From the NCBI GenBank assembly GCA_022571515.1, contig JACZXQ010000011.1, positions 1-64,000 on the forward strand: a stretch of 64,000 nucleotides of DNA. The letters are read 5' to 3'. The notes beneath the pieces were generated by a model that did no database searches, had not been told where the DNA came from, and saw only the letters and a list, made by a program, of their open reading frames with translations. Each line of letters begins with the position of its first letter. Position 1 is the first letter of the stretch. Below are positions 24,407 to 33,010 of the stretch, one piece after another. This DNA is from Gemmatimonadota bacterium. Its GTDB lineage: Bacteria > Gemmatimonadota > Gemmatimonadetes > Longimicrobiales > Gaopeijiaceae. The translations under genes were made by a program, and so were the position numbers.

Positions 24407-26080
24407 ATGACCGACAACACTGAGACGCCGCACGCCGAGCCACCCAACGTAGACCGCCGGGAGTTCGTCAAGCTCGGGGCCCTCGCCGGGGCGACGGCCG
24501 CGCTGGCGGGCACCTCCGCCTGTGCGATCGAACGGCCCGCCGAGAGGGGAGGCCAGAGCGCGGATCCCACGGACTTCGAGCTGAACGAGGCGACCATACA
24601 GGAGCTACAGGCCGCCATGGCGTCGGGCGATCGGTCAGCGCGCTCGATCACGGAGGCGTACCTGGACCGGATCGCGAGCTTCGACCGGCAGGGTCCTTCT
24701 CTCCGCTCGGTGATCGAGACGAACCCCGACGCCCTCGATATCGCCGAGCAACTCGACAGGGAACGCGAGGCCGGCACGGTGCGGGGGCCGCTTCACGGTA
24801 TCCCGATCCTTGTGAAAGACAACATCGACACGGCCGATCGCATGACCACGACGGCCGGGTCCTATGCGCTGGAAGGGTCGATTCCCTCACAGGATTCGTT
24901 CGTCGCCCAACGACTGCGCGAGGCCGGCGCCATAATTCTGGGCAAGGCCAATCTGAGCGAGTGGGCGAACATGCGCTCGACCCGCTCCTCCAGCGGCTGG
25001 AGCGGGCGAGGCGGCCTGTGCGGCAACCCCTACGCCCTCGACCGGAACCCCTGCGGCTCGAGCGCGGGCTCCGGCGCCGCCACCTCGGCGAACTTCACCG
25101 CGGCGGCCATCGGCACCGAGACGAACGGCTCGGTGGTGTGCCCCTCGTCGGCCAACGGACTGGTGGGTATCAAGCCGACCGTCGGACTGGTGGGCCGCTC
25201 GGGCATCATCCCCATCTCGCACACCCAGGACACAGCCGGGCCGATGGCCCGCACGGTCGCGGACGCGGCCGCGATTCTGGGCGCCCTCACCGGGGTGGAT
25301 CCACGCGACGACGTGACAAAAGCGAGCCGGGGCAACGCGCACGCGGACTACACGCAGTACCTGGACGCCGGTGGGCTCCAGGGCGCACGGATCGGTGTCG
25401 CACGGCAGTTCTTCGGCTTCAACCCCGACGTGGACGGGCTCATGGAGTCGGCGATCGAGGCCATGAGCAAGGCGGGCGCCGTGATCGTCGATCCGGCCGA
25501 CATTCCGACTCGCCAGCAGATGGGCGAGCCGTCCTTCCAGATTCTGCTCTACGAGCTCAAGGCCGACATGGCCGCCTACCTGGCGACGCTGGGGGAGAGC
25601 GCTCCCATGCGCACGCTGGCCGACATCATTGCATTCAACGAGGCGAACGCCCACCGCGAGATGCCGTACTTCGGGCAGGAGCTGTTCATCCAGGCCGAGG
25701 AGAAGGGCCCGCTCACCGACCCCGAGTACCTCGAGGCGGTCGCCCTTGCCCGCCGGCTCTCGCGCGGGGAGGGCATCGACGCCGTCATGAACGAGCACCG
25801 GCTGGACGCCGTCATCGGTCCTACGGGCGGTCCCGCGTGGAAGACGGACCTCGTGAACGGTGACAACTTCGGCGGCAGCAGTTCGAGCCCGGCGGCTATC
25901 TCAGGCTATCCGAACATCACCGTTCCGGCTGGCTTCGTGTTCGGGCTGCCCGTGGGTATCTCGTTCTTCGGGCGCGCCTGGAGCGAGCCGGTGCTGCTGC
26001 GGATCGCCTATGCATTCGAGCAGGCGACCCTGCACCGGCGCGTGCCGGGGTTCGTGCCGAGCCTGAAGCTGGGGGCCTGA
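24407..26080 (+). CDS. Tat-exported amidase (amidase signature family)
   Basis: This 557-residue amide hydrolase uses a Ser-cisSer-Lys triad. The N-terminus carries DRREFVKLGALAG and a hydrophobic run ending TSAC, a twin-arginine signal with a lipobox-like end, so it is exported folded and may be a lipoprotein. The catalytic Lys is in GIPILVKDNIDTAD. The Ser-rich signature is NPCGSSAGSGAATSANFTA, followed by IGTETNGSVVCPSS. The C-terminal part has PNITVPAGFVFGLPVGISFF. Relatives hydrolyse peptide amides or nylon-type and aryl amides, so the substrate is open. The ATG at 24407 best fits the signal; a nearby ATG at 24392 is possible. Confidence 0.88.
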   Translation: MTDNTETPHAEPPNVDRREFVKLGALAGATAALAGTSACAIERPAERGGQSADPTDFELNEATIQELQAAMASGDRSARSITEAYLDRIASFDRQGPSLRSVIETNPDALDIAEQLDREREAGTVRGPLHGIPILVKDNIDTADRMTTTAGSYALEGSIPSQDSFVAQRLREAGAIILGKANLSEWANMRSTRSSSGWSGRGGLCGNPYALDRNPCGSSAGSGAATSANFTAAAIGTETNGSVVCPSSANGLVGIKPTVGLVGRSGIIPISHTQDTAGPMARTVADAAAILGALTGVDPRDDVTKASRGNAHADYTQYLDAGGLQGARIGVARQFFGFNPDVDGLMESAIEAMSKAGAVIVDPADIPTRQQMGEPSFQILLYELKADMAAYLATLGESAPMRTLADIIAFNEANAHREMPYFGQELFIQAEEKGPLTDPEYLEAVALARRLSRGEGIDAVMNEHRLDAVIGPTGGPAWKTDLVNGDNFGGSSSSPAAISGYPNITVPAGFVFGLPVGISFFGRAWSEPVLLRIAYAFEQATLHRRVPGFVPSLKLGA

Positions 26081-26214
26081 AGGGCCGGGGGCCGGCTCAG
26101 AACTCTCCGCCGGGGCCGAACTCCGAGCTACACTCCGCGCAGAGAGGGCCGTGCGGTGAGGGGGTGAGTCTACCGTCCTGAACCGCCGCCTCGAGCTCGG
26201 CCCGGGTTTCTGCC

Positions 26215-26688
26215 TCATCGGCTACAGACTGGAATGAGGCTACGGAAGAGAGTGATCTCCGCTTCGGCCTCCTCCAGCCGCAGCTGGAGAGCCACCGTGG
26301 TCTCCTCCTGTTTCCTCCGGTCGGTCATGTCGCGGACCGCCACGACGATGCGCAGGTTTCCATCCACGGTGACGGGGCTCAGGCTGATATCGGCCGGAAA
26401 CTCCGACCCATCCCGCCGAAGGGCGACGGTTCCTGTGCGTTCGCCCATAGGCTGCAAACGGGGCGCCTGGGAGAAGCGCTCGCGTTCACCCATGTGATCT
26501 CCCCGGAAGCGCTTCGGGACAAGGAGCTCCACCCGGTGACCCACCAGACCGTGCCGGTCATAGCCGAAGAGCTCCTCGGTGCGCCGGTTGGACCGAAGGA
26601 TGACGCCGCCTTCATCAATGACCAGCATTGCGTCGGGAGCTCCATCGAGGAGTTCGCGGAAGTACTTTCCTTCGCCCGGCTTTTCCAT
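26215..26688 (-). CDS. stand-alone PAS-domain protein, possibly truncated sensor
   Basis: This 157-residue protein consists of one PAS domain (YFRELLDGAPDAMLVIDEGG, NRRTEELFGYDRHGLVGHRV, RDGSEFPADISLSPV) with its PAC end (RIVVAVRDMTDRRKQEE). A short coiled coil ends ITLFRSLIPVCSR. In larger sensors this last motif (..SLIPVC..C..IR) leads into an output region; here translation stops right after the first Cys. The gene therefore looks like a sensor cut at its linker. Another minus-strand frame just downstream (about 26097-26215) encodes a CAEC-containing segment. No kinase domain is nearby. The ligand is unknown. Confidence 0.7.
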   Translation of the reverse strand: MEKPGEGKYFRELLDGAPDAMLVIDEGGVILRSNRRTEELFGYDRHGLVGHRVELLVPKRFRGDHMGERERFSQAPRLQPMGERTGTVALRRDGSEFPADISLSPVTVDGNLRIVVAVRDMTDRRKQEETTVALQLRLEEAEAEITLFRSLIPVCSR

Positions 26689-26881
26689 TTCTTGGGAGGG
26701 TCCTGTATCGGGTGGCGGGCTCGACTTCGCGAAGTCGACTGGAGTGGCACCATAAGTTGGGCTGCGAGGGCCGGGTCCGCCAGTGACCGGCTCGTGCGAC
26801 GAGGATCGTCCGAACGTGGCGGATCCACTTCGAGGTGTGCGTCGCCCCGCGTGGGCCTCGATCCGCAACATCAGGGGCTCG

Positions 26882-27622
26882 CTAGCGACCCATCTCGTCG
26901 CTGTTTCGGGCAACCCTCCGGGCCTCGGCACCGCTCTCCAGGACCGTGTGGCCTTCGGAGCGTAGCGCGCCTCGGAGCCGCTGCCGCCACGACATGCGCC
27001 GGACCAGGACGACCTGCACGTAGGGATCGGCGCCGTCCACGACGATGAAGTGGATGTCACCCAGTTCCCGGGGCCGCGGGATCCGATAGGACTGGTCTTC
27101 CCAGGTGAACTCGATCTCCTCAAGGCGTTCGAACTCCTTCGCCGTGAGGACCCGCTCGATGTACACCTCGTCCTCCACCCGGTATACGCCCTCGCCCACG
27201 GACTCTCCCGACTGGAAGTACCAGGGGTCGAAGGGCTCGCCCCGCTCCCGCTTGAACGACTCGTCCACCGCGTAGTCCATGGCCCCGAGGGCGTCTTCGT
27301 CGGCCAGGGACTCGAGGTGGTGCTGGAGCTCGTGGGTGAGGGTCTCCCAGAGCTCCCCCTCCCAGTCGAAATCGGGGTCATCCTCGGCCATCTTGCGAAA
27401 GGAGCCGTAGTAGAGGACCACCCGTGAGCGAGTGGTCTCGGGGCCCTGCCATGCCGAGTCGAAGGACTGTGTGAGACATTCGCCCAGGGTGACGACGCCG
27501 GGGAGCTCGGGATGGGTCTCCACGGCCTCGACAGTCGTGACGCCTTCTACGCCCCTCCGATACGCCTCTGGAATGCTCTGGAAGGCCTCGTGGGCCACGC
27601 GGGAGAACTCGTCGAAGGTCAT
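26882..27622 (-). CDS. zincin-like metallopeptidase family protein
   Basis: This 246-residue cytosolic protein has an HExxH motif in the form LTHELQHHLESLADEDAL (about 97-114). An upstream RVVLYYGSFRKMAED segment is typical of the small 'metallopeptidase family' proteins (zincin_1). A beta-rich C-terminal domain has RIPRPRELGDIHFIVVDGA. The Glu of HELQH is in place, so catalysis is possible, but substrates of this family are not known. Start ATG at 27622; a GTG two codons earlier is also possible. No clear Shine-Dalgarno. Confidence 0.7.
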   Translation of the reverse strand: MTFDEFSRVAHEAFQSIPEAYRRGVEGVTTVEAVETHPELPGVVTLGECLTQSFDSAWQGPETTRSRVVLYYGSFRKMAEDDPDFDWEGELWETLTHELQHHLESLADEDALGAMDYAVDESFKRERGEPFDPWYFQSGESVGEGVYRVEDEVYIERVLTAKEFERLEEIEFTWEDQSYRIPRPRELGDIHFIVVDGADPYVQVVLVRRMSWRQRLRGALRSEGHTVLESGAEARRVARNSDEMGR

Positions 27623-27666
27623 AGTCACGGGGATTCAGGTTGACCGAAGTGGGCGGGCGCCTGTAC

Positions 27667-29754
27667 CTAGCGCCGCTCCACCCTGGCCCGCTCGATCACG
27701 TCGCCTTCCAGGACGGCATCCACGACGTCCATCCCGTCGACCACCTCCCCGAAGATCGTGTAGTTGTGATCGAGTCGGACGTTGTCCACCAGGTTTACGA
27801 AGATCTGCGCGTCGCCCGTGTCCCTGCCCCGCGTCGACAGTCCCACCGTGCCCCGCCAGTGTGACACGAGCCCGAGTTCGTCCCTGCTGTATGGCCCGTC
27901 GCCCCAGTACTCGTTGGCGCCGGGGCTCCCGCCCTGGATGACGAAGTTGGGCTGCACACGGTGGAAGGTGAGTCCATCGAAGTAGCCGGCCTCGACGAGT
28001 CGGGCGAAGCGCGCGGCGTTCGTGGGAGCAACGTCAGGCATGAGCCGTATCCTGATGGTTCCCCCCCGGCGCATCTCCAAGACCACGTCGGACCGGGCCA
28101 ACCGGTCGAGTTCGTCCCGAGTCGGAAGCTCGAGGCGCGGCAGCGTGGAATGCGCCGCAGTGCGTGCAGTCCCAGTCCACGTTGTCAGCAGAAGGGCCAC
28201 TTCCTCAGCCACACGAGCGTCGAAGTCTTTCAGATAGGGCTCCAGACCGCCCACCTGATCGGGGCCGCCGAACTCACCGATTCGAGCCAGCAGGGCGAGC
28301 CGGGGGTCGCGTGACGTCTCCCTCCGCTCTGCCGAGACTCGATGGAAGGCGGCCAGCACCTGTTCCAGCGCGACCTCGGTCTCGTCCGTGCCCTCCAGGA
28401 GCCGGGCCGCCGTGAGGAGGAGCTGAGGATCGTCCTGGCCGAGTTGCGCGACGACAACGTCGTCCGCGAGGTGTCCCTGGAGGTTGCCGAGCTCCCGGAT
28501 CGCCGCGGTCCGGACGTTGGCGTCGCCATCTTCGGCCAGTCGCCGGAGTCGTGGCTCGTCGGCCAGGAGGCCGGAAGCACGGGCCGCATAAGCCCTTACG
28601 AACGGACTCGGGTGCGTGGCGAACCGGTCCAGCAAGGGGGCCGACACACGGTTGGGAGCCACGCGCGCCAGAGCCACGAGCGCGTGGGCCGGCGCGTGCC
28701 ACCCGCCGTCATCCGACGGGCCCAACCGTTCGGCGATGTCTTGGAGCGTGGCGGACTGGACGGCCCCCTCGCGACACGACCGGCCGAGGTAGTCGATCGC
28801 GGCGTGCCTCACGTGGGGGTCCGGATCGGCCGCGAGCCCGACCACAGGGAGGCAGCTCTGGACGGCCGCCCCCGATCGCCGGTAGGCCGCGATCGCCTCG
28901 GTCCTGACCTGGGCGTCAGCGTCTCGGAGCGCCGCCAGTATCCGGATGACCTCCGCCGAGCTCCGCTCGCCGCCCAGGCCGCGCACAGCCTGACGTCGAA
29001 CCCCGGCATCGGGGTCGGAGAGGGCGTCGCCCAACACGTCCGAGTCGGCCGCGCCCGCCTGGGCCAACGCCGCGACCGCCAGGCTGCGCACACGAGCCGG
29101 GTCGGGGTCGGGAGCCGCTTCGGACATGCCCTCCTCGCGCCCGTACGAGACCAGTTCGGCCAGCCGCGCGCGCGCCTCCTCAGTCAGTGCCGCGTCGGGG
29201 CCGAGCGTGCGCACGATCGTCTCGAAGCCCAAGGCGACGCCCAACAGCGTGACCGCCGGGGCATCCCGCTCAGACGAGCCGTCGGCGCGCCGAGACAACT
29301 GAAGGAGGTGGTCCTGCGCTCGTTTCAGAACTTCCCCCCCGAGGACCAGGCGCCCGAGTGTGCGGGCGAGCACGCCACGGACGACCGAATCGGCCTCCAC
29401 CGGAACACGCGAGGCGAGCATGCCGGCCACCTCGTCGCCGTCTTCGCCCAAGACCGCCTGCCCGAGCGCGTTGACGGCCTCGCCGCGGACAATCGGGTCG
29501 TCGTCGAACGCGAGTGGAAGGATGTCGCCCACCAGGTCGGGCCGCTCCAGCCGCCCCAAGGCGCGCACCGCGACCGCACGCACGGAGGCGTCACCCGAGG
29601 CAATCCCCTCCAAGAGGGGTGTCAGGCCTTCGGGGGAGGCGCCCCTGGCGTCCTCGGCCGCCAGCATGGCGTCCATGACCAACGGACCCGACCCTCCAGG
29701 CGAGCAGCCGGCCATGAGGCCGGTGACGAGTCCCACGTACCAGAAGCGTCGCAT
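27667..29754 (-). CDS. HEAT-repeat/cyclophilin fusion lipoprotein
   Basis: This 695-residue protein is a predicted lipoprotein (MRRFWYVGLVTGLMAGC, lipobox LMAGC at residue 17). Residues about 45-530 are HEAT/PBS-lyase-like repeats (SVRAVAVRALGRLERP, IVRGEAVNALGQAVL, GVRRQAVRGLGGERSS, HVRHAAIDYLGRSC, NVRTAAIRELGNLQGH). Residues about 550-695 are a cyclophilin peptidyl-prolyl isomerase (FARLVEAGYFDGLTFHRVQP, NFVIQGGSPGANEYWG, DTGDAQIFVNLVDNVRLDH, YTIFGEVVDGMDVVD). The catalytic Arg (FHRV) and the Gln in FVIQGG are present; the usual FF.T is FVNL here. It likely sits in the periplasm and folds or scaffolds exported proteins. Confidence 0.87.
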   Translation of the reverse strand: MRRFWYVGLVTGLMAGCSPGGSGPLVMDAMLAAEDARGASPEGLTPLLEGIASGDASVRAVAVRALGRLERPDLVGDILPLAFDDDPIVRGEAVNALGQAVLGEDGDEVAGMLASRVPVEADSVVRGVLARTLGRLVLGGEVLKRAQDHLLQLSRRADGSSERDAPAVTLLGVALGFETIVRTLGPDAALTEEARARLAELVSYGREEGMSEAAPDPDPARVRSLAVAALAQAGAADSDVLGDALSDPDAGVRRQAVRGLGGERSSAEVIRILAALRDADAQVRTEAIAAYRRSGAAVQSCLPVVGLAADPDPHVRHAAIDYLGRSCREGAVQSATLQDIAERLGPSDDGGWHAPAHALVALARVAPNRVSAPLLDRFATHPSPFVRAYAARASGLLADEPRLRRLAEDGDANVRTAAIRELGNLQGHLADDVVVAQLGQDDPQLLLTAARLLEGTDETEVALEQVLAAFHRVSAERRETSRDPRLALLARIGEFGGPDQVGGLEPYLKDFDARVAEEVALLLTTWTGTARTAAHSTLPRLELPTRDELDRLARSDVVLEMRRGGTIRIRLMPDVAPTNAARFARLVEAGYFDGLTFHRVQPNFVIQGGSPGANEYWGDGPYSRDELGLVSHWRGTVGLSTRGRDTGDAQIFVNLVDNVRLDHNYTIFGEVVDGMDVVDAVLEGDVIERARVERR

Positions 29755-29948
29755 GGGCCCAGTGTACGCCTCGCCGACCCGCCCAGGCCATAGAGAGCAT
29801 TGCGACGGAGCGCGTGGAGACCCCAAGCTTAGCCTCCTCCCCCGACGGTCGAGTTCTCGAGCACGCTCTTCGCGACCGACGCTTCTGGACCCCAAGCCCC
29901 CCCGCGTGGTATCCGAGGGTTGACTCAATCGATCGGGGAGGACGAGGC

Positions 29949-31496
29949 GTGACAGACGTAGCGGCACTGATGAAAAGCGACTCCCTGGAGGCGGTGCGCG
30001 TGCTCGACGCGCTGCGCGCCGGCGGCGGCGCCGCAACCCTGGGTGACATCGCCTCGGCCACCGGCCTGCCGATCGAGGCGGCGCGCGAGGCGCTGAACGA
30101 CCTGCTCGAGGCCCGCCGCGGCCACCTGGAGGTCGGAGAGTCGGGCGACGTGGTTTACCGCTTCGACAAGAAACTGCTACGCCGGGACAGTGAACCGTTC
30201 TGGGATCGTATGAAGAAGGCGGGCTGGAAGCTGTTCACCCAAGGCTTCAAGGTGTGGATCGTGGTCATGCTCGTCGGCTACTTCGTGGTATTCGTGGCCT
30301 TGGCCATCGCGGCGCTGTTGGCAGCCTCGCGGGGCGGAGGGAGCAGGAGCCGACTTCCGAGTGGGCGCGGTGGTCGCATGCACATCCCCTCGTTCTGGAT
30401 CTGGTACTTTTTTTGGACGCCGCGATGGCGTCTCGGTCGGCCGTACTACGGGCACCGCTGGGAGCTGTCGCAGGGCAAGGAAAACAGGGTGCCTTTCTAC
30501 AAGAAGGTGTTCGCGTTCGTCTTCGGACCCGACGTGCCGAACCCCACGCGCGAGCAGCTGGATCGCAGCACGGTCCGCCTGATCCGGTCCCGACAAGGTG
30601 TGATCACCACGGCCGAGCTGGTTCAGCATTCCGGCCTGCCGGTGCCCGAGGCGGAAGAAGAGATGGGCCGTCTCACAGGCGCCTATTCCGGAGAGGTACT
30701 GGCCTCACCAAAGGGCGAGCTCGTTTATGCCTTTCCCGAACTCATGGTGAGCGCGAAGGGCAAGATCAAGGTGCGGCCACCGAACCCGGCGTGGCGTCGG
30801 CTCGAGTCGCCCCAGCTCGTGACCGGAAACTCGGTCGGCGCGAACGCGGGCGTCGCGGGCATGAACGCGTTCACCCTGGTCGCAGCGACCACGGCCCCAC
30901 TCTTCATTTTTCCCCAGTTGCAGATCGGCGGAGCGCTCGCCTATTGGGCGCTGGTGTACGTTCCCGTGATCTTCAGCGTGCTCTTCTTTTCGGTGCCGGC
31001 GCTACGCTGGATAGACGTGAAGCGCCAGAACGGACGCCGAGCCAAGCGCAACCTACGCAAGGTCGTCCTTGGGTTCGTCTACGAGGCAGCCCTTACGAAT
31101 AACCACGTCACGGCACAGGCGCTTGCCGCCAAGGTAGAGCAAGCCCTCGAGACATCGGTTACGCCGGAGCAGGTCACGGGCGTCCTGCATGAGCTGGCGG
31201 CCGAGTTCGACGCCGACGTCACCCCCGGTGCCGACGGCACGCTGCAATTCCGCTTCCCCTCCGTACTCCGCCAGTTCGTGGCCGGGCGCGACCTCCGCAA
31301 GCAACTCGAGCTCGACAAACGCAAGGTGGGTGACATCGTGTACTCGAGCGCCGACACCAACGAAGAGGCCGGCCAGCGGGAGCTGAAGGGCTTCGACCGC
31401 GAGCTCGCCGGCCTCATCGAAGCACCGGGCAGGGTCAACTACGAGGAAGTGTACGACCTCATCGAGTTCGACGAGGAGCTCGCGCGCAGACGTTAG
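29949..31496 (+). CDS. membrane protein with three winged-helix-like domains
   Basis: This 515-residue protein starts at a GTG with GGAGG upstream. Residues about 8-65 form a winged-helix-like fold (EAVRVLDALRAGGGAATLGD, IASATGLPIEAAREALNDLL). A membrane helix follows (WIVVMLVGYFVVFVALAIAA), then an aromatic patch (FWIWYFFW). A second winged helix comes next (STVRLIRSRQGVITTAELVQ, HSGLPVPEAEEEMGRLTG), then a membrane hairpin (LFIFPQLQIGGALAYWALVY, VPVIFSVLFFSVPAL). A third such domain and an acidic tail end it. Winged helices repeated on both sides of membrane segments are unusual. Role unknown; a membrane-bound regulator or assembly factor is possible. Confidence 0.65.
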   Translation: MTDVAALMKSDSLEAVRVLDALRAGGGAATLGDIASATGLPIEAAREALNDLLEARRGHLEVGESGDVVYRFDKKLLRRDSEPFWDRMKKAGWKLFTQGFKVWIVVMLVGYFVVFVALAIAALLAASRGGGSRSRLPSGRGGRMHIPSFWIWYFFWTPRWRLGRPYYGHRWELSQGKENRVPFYKKVFAFVFGPDVPNPTREQLDRSTVRLIRSRQGVITTAELVQHSGLPVPEAEEEMGRLTGAYSGEVLASPKGELVYAFPELMVSAKGKIKVRPPNPAWRRLESPQLVTGNSVGANAGVAGMNAFTLVAATTAPLFIFPQLQIGGALAYWALVYVPVIFSVLFFSVPALRWIDVKRQNGRRAKRNLRKVVLGFVYEAALTNNHVTAQALAAKVEQALETSVTPEQVTGVLHELAAEFDADVTPGADGTLQFRFPSVLRQFVAGRDLRKQLELDKRKVGDIVYSSADTNEEAGQRELKGFDRELAGLIEAPGRVNYEEVYDLIEFDEELARRR

Positions 31497-31513
31497 AGCC
31501 CTGCTGAGGGAAC

Positions 31514-31948
31514 ATGCGATCCGATGCCACGACAGTCGAGGAGTACATCGCCGAGCTACCCGACGAGCGCGCCGAGGCGATTCGAGCGGTCCGCGAAGCC
31601 ATCCTCTCCAACCTGCCCAGCGGTTTTGAGGAGGCCATGAATTGGGGGATGATCACCTATCAGGTCCCGCTCGAGACCTACCAGGACACCTACAACGGCA
31701 AGCCTCTCATGTACTCCGCACTGGCCTCGCAGAAGAACTACATGGTCGTATACCTCATGGGAATCTACGCAAGCGAGGAGGCGCGCGAGTCGTTCGAGAC
31801 GGCCTATCGAGCGACGGGCAAGCCCCTCGACGTGGGGAAGTCCTGCGTACGCTTCAAGCAACTCGACGACCTCCCTCTCGACCTGATTGGAGAGTGCGTC
31901 GCGTCGGAGACGGTGGACACGTTCGTGGCCCGCTGCAAGAATGCCTAG
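31514..31948 (+). CDS. DUF1801 family protein
   Basis: This 144-residue cytosolic protein has the DUF1801 pattern (TVEEYIAELPDERAEAIRAV, MNWGMITYQVPLETY, LASQKNYMVVYLMGIY, SCVRFKQLDDLPLDLI). Relatives include proteins called iron chaperones of the frataxin-like fold, so the biochemical role is uncertain. It follows the preceding gene by 17 bases. The stop TAG is part of the CTAG that was duplicated by insertion of a small element directly behind it. Confidence 0.8.
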   Translation: MRSDATTVEEYIAELPDERAEAIRAVREAILSNLPSGFEEAMNWGMITYQVPLETYQDTYNGKPLMYSALASQKNYMVVYLMGIYASEEARESFETAYRATGKPLDVGKSCVRFKQLDDLPLDLIGECVASETVDTFVARCKNA

Positions 31949-32219
31949 AAGGCTGTTGAAGAAGTACAGTGGGTCGCGCACAGGGGGCTTGCGTGACTCA
32001 GGGTAGGAACGACGACGAGTCGTAGCAGGGCTACGGCGAGGAGGAGAGACGACGCATGAGGCATGCAACCCCCCTGTGCCCTTCGGGTTACGGCGGCACG
32101 GGGCCATCTCCGTCGTTGGGGACCCTCAACGTAGCTAGCGCTACGCAGTCGGGCCCCCGCCTAGGAGCTGACACCCGTGGCGCTCGTAACGCGACCCGCT
32201 GTACTTCTTCAACAGCCTT
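31949..32219. mobile_element. 271-bp MITE-like element with CTAG target duplication
   Basis: The ends are a 30-bp inverted repeat with one mismatch, starting AAGGCTGTTGAAGAAGTACA from each side. It is flanked by CTAG at 31945-31948 and 32220-32223, a 4-bp target duplication. Inside, a second imperfect inverted repeat pairs the region near 31976-31995 with 32060-32080. No gene is present, so it must be moved by a transposase from elsewhere (an IS with GGCTGTTGAA-type ends and CTAG target). It sits exactly on the stop codon of the DUF1801 gene without changing its product. Confidence 0.85.
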
Positions 32220-32320
32220 CTAGCCCAGGGGCGGTGGCTAGCGCCTCACCGAACGTCTCGCGCACCGACCATGGCGGTGGCACATTGGGAAGGTACACCG
32301 TAATCGAAGGAGACCCTCAG

Positions 32321-32473
32321 ATGATCCGCCATTTGATGCGACGAGCCCTCGGGCTTTCGCTTCCCATTGCCCTGGAACAGACCTACAGGTTGGCCTCGCA
32401 GAGGGACCCGGCTGCAGCACCGGCACTCCGGGAACTCGTGGATCGGATCGAGGACATGCTCCCCAATCTGTAG
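32321..32473 (+). CDS. small hypothetical protein
   Basis: This 50-residue, mostly helical protein (MIRHLMRRALGLSLPIALEQ, TYRLASQRDPAAAPALRELV) has AAGGAG eight bases before its ATG, which supports real translation. No family recognised. Confidence 0.5.
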   Translation: MIRHLMRRALGLSLPIALEQTYRLASQRDPAAAPALRELVDRIEDMLPNL

Positions 32474-32548
32474 GGGAGGAGGCCAATCTCGGATGCATGC
32501 GCTACCTCATGGGCATCAATGCGAGCGGAGAAGCATGGCTGATCATCG

Positions 32549-33010
32549 ATGACTGACTGGCAAGAGACCCACCGAGTGCTTGCGACGGTCACCCTCAGCG
32601 AGGGAACCTCGATTGAGGGCGATATCCATCTCCAGACCGGCAGTGCGCTCCATGTGGGCGGCGAGACAGCGGTCGAGATGCTGAACCGGCCGGAGCGATT
32701 CTTCGCGTTATCGTGCCCCTCCGGAGACGTCACGCTCCTGTGCAAGGCTCAGGTCGCCGTCGTGACATGCGATGCCGACTTGTGGGAGGCCGATCCGGAA
32801 CGACGCGCCATATCAAAGAAGTTTCTCCTCGACGTAAGCTTGATCAGTGGTCAGAAAATCTGCGGATCTGCTTACTGGGAGCATCCATCAACGCATCCGC
32901 GTCCCCAGGATTTCTTGAACTCGCCGGAGCCCTTCTTCGAAATCACCGCAGAGGGAAACGTCCACTGCGTCAACCGTACCCTCGTAACTCGAGTCAACCC
33001 TTTGGAATGA
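32549..33010 (+). CDS. hypothetical protein coupled to a PilT-like ATPase
   Basis: This 153-residue protein has a beta-rich first half (VLATVTLSEGTSIEGDIHLQ, VEMLNRPERFFALSC, DVTLLCKAQVAVVTCD) of the kind seen in small barrels. A C-terminal half follows (FEITAEGNVHCVNRTLVTRV). Its stop overlaps the ATG of the PilT-like gene (ATGA at 33007-33010), so both are translated together and probably act together. I do not recognise the family. Confidence 0.6.
   Translation: MTDWQETHRVLATVTLSEGTSIEGDIHLQTGSALHVGGETAVEMLNRPERFFALSCPSGDVTLLCKAQVAVVTCDADLWEADPERRAISKKFLLDVSLISGQKICGSAYWEHPSTHPRPQDFLNSPEPFFEITAEGNVHCVNRTLVTRVNPLE

Noticed and set aside
28342-29793. Plus-strand open frame opposite the HEAT-cyclophilin gene
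   Set aside because: Protein is Arg/Gly-rich without motif; the minus frame has lipobox, repeats and a complete cyclophilin.
31980-32200. Possible genes inside the 0.3 kb behind the DUF1801 gene
   Set aside because: Open frames here lie within the MITE-like element and its inverted repeats; no ribosome-binding site or protein pattern.
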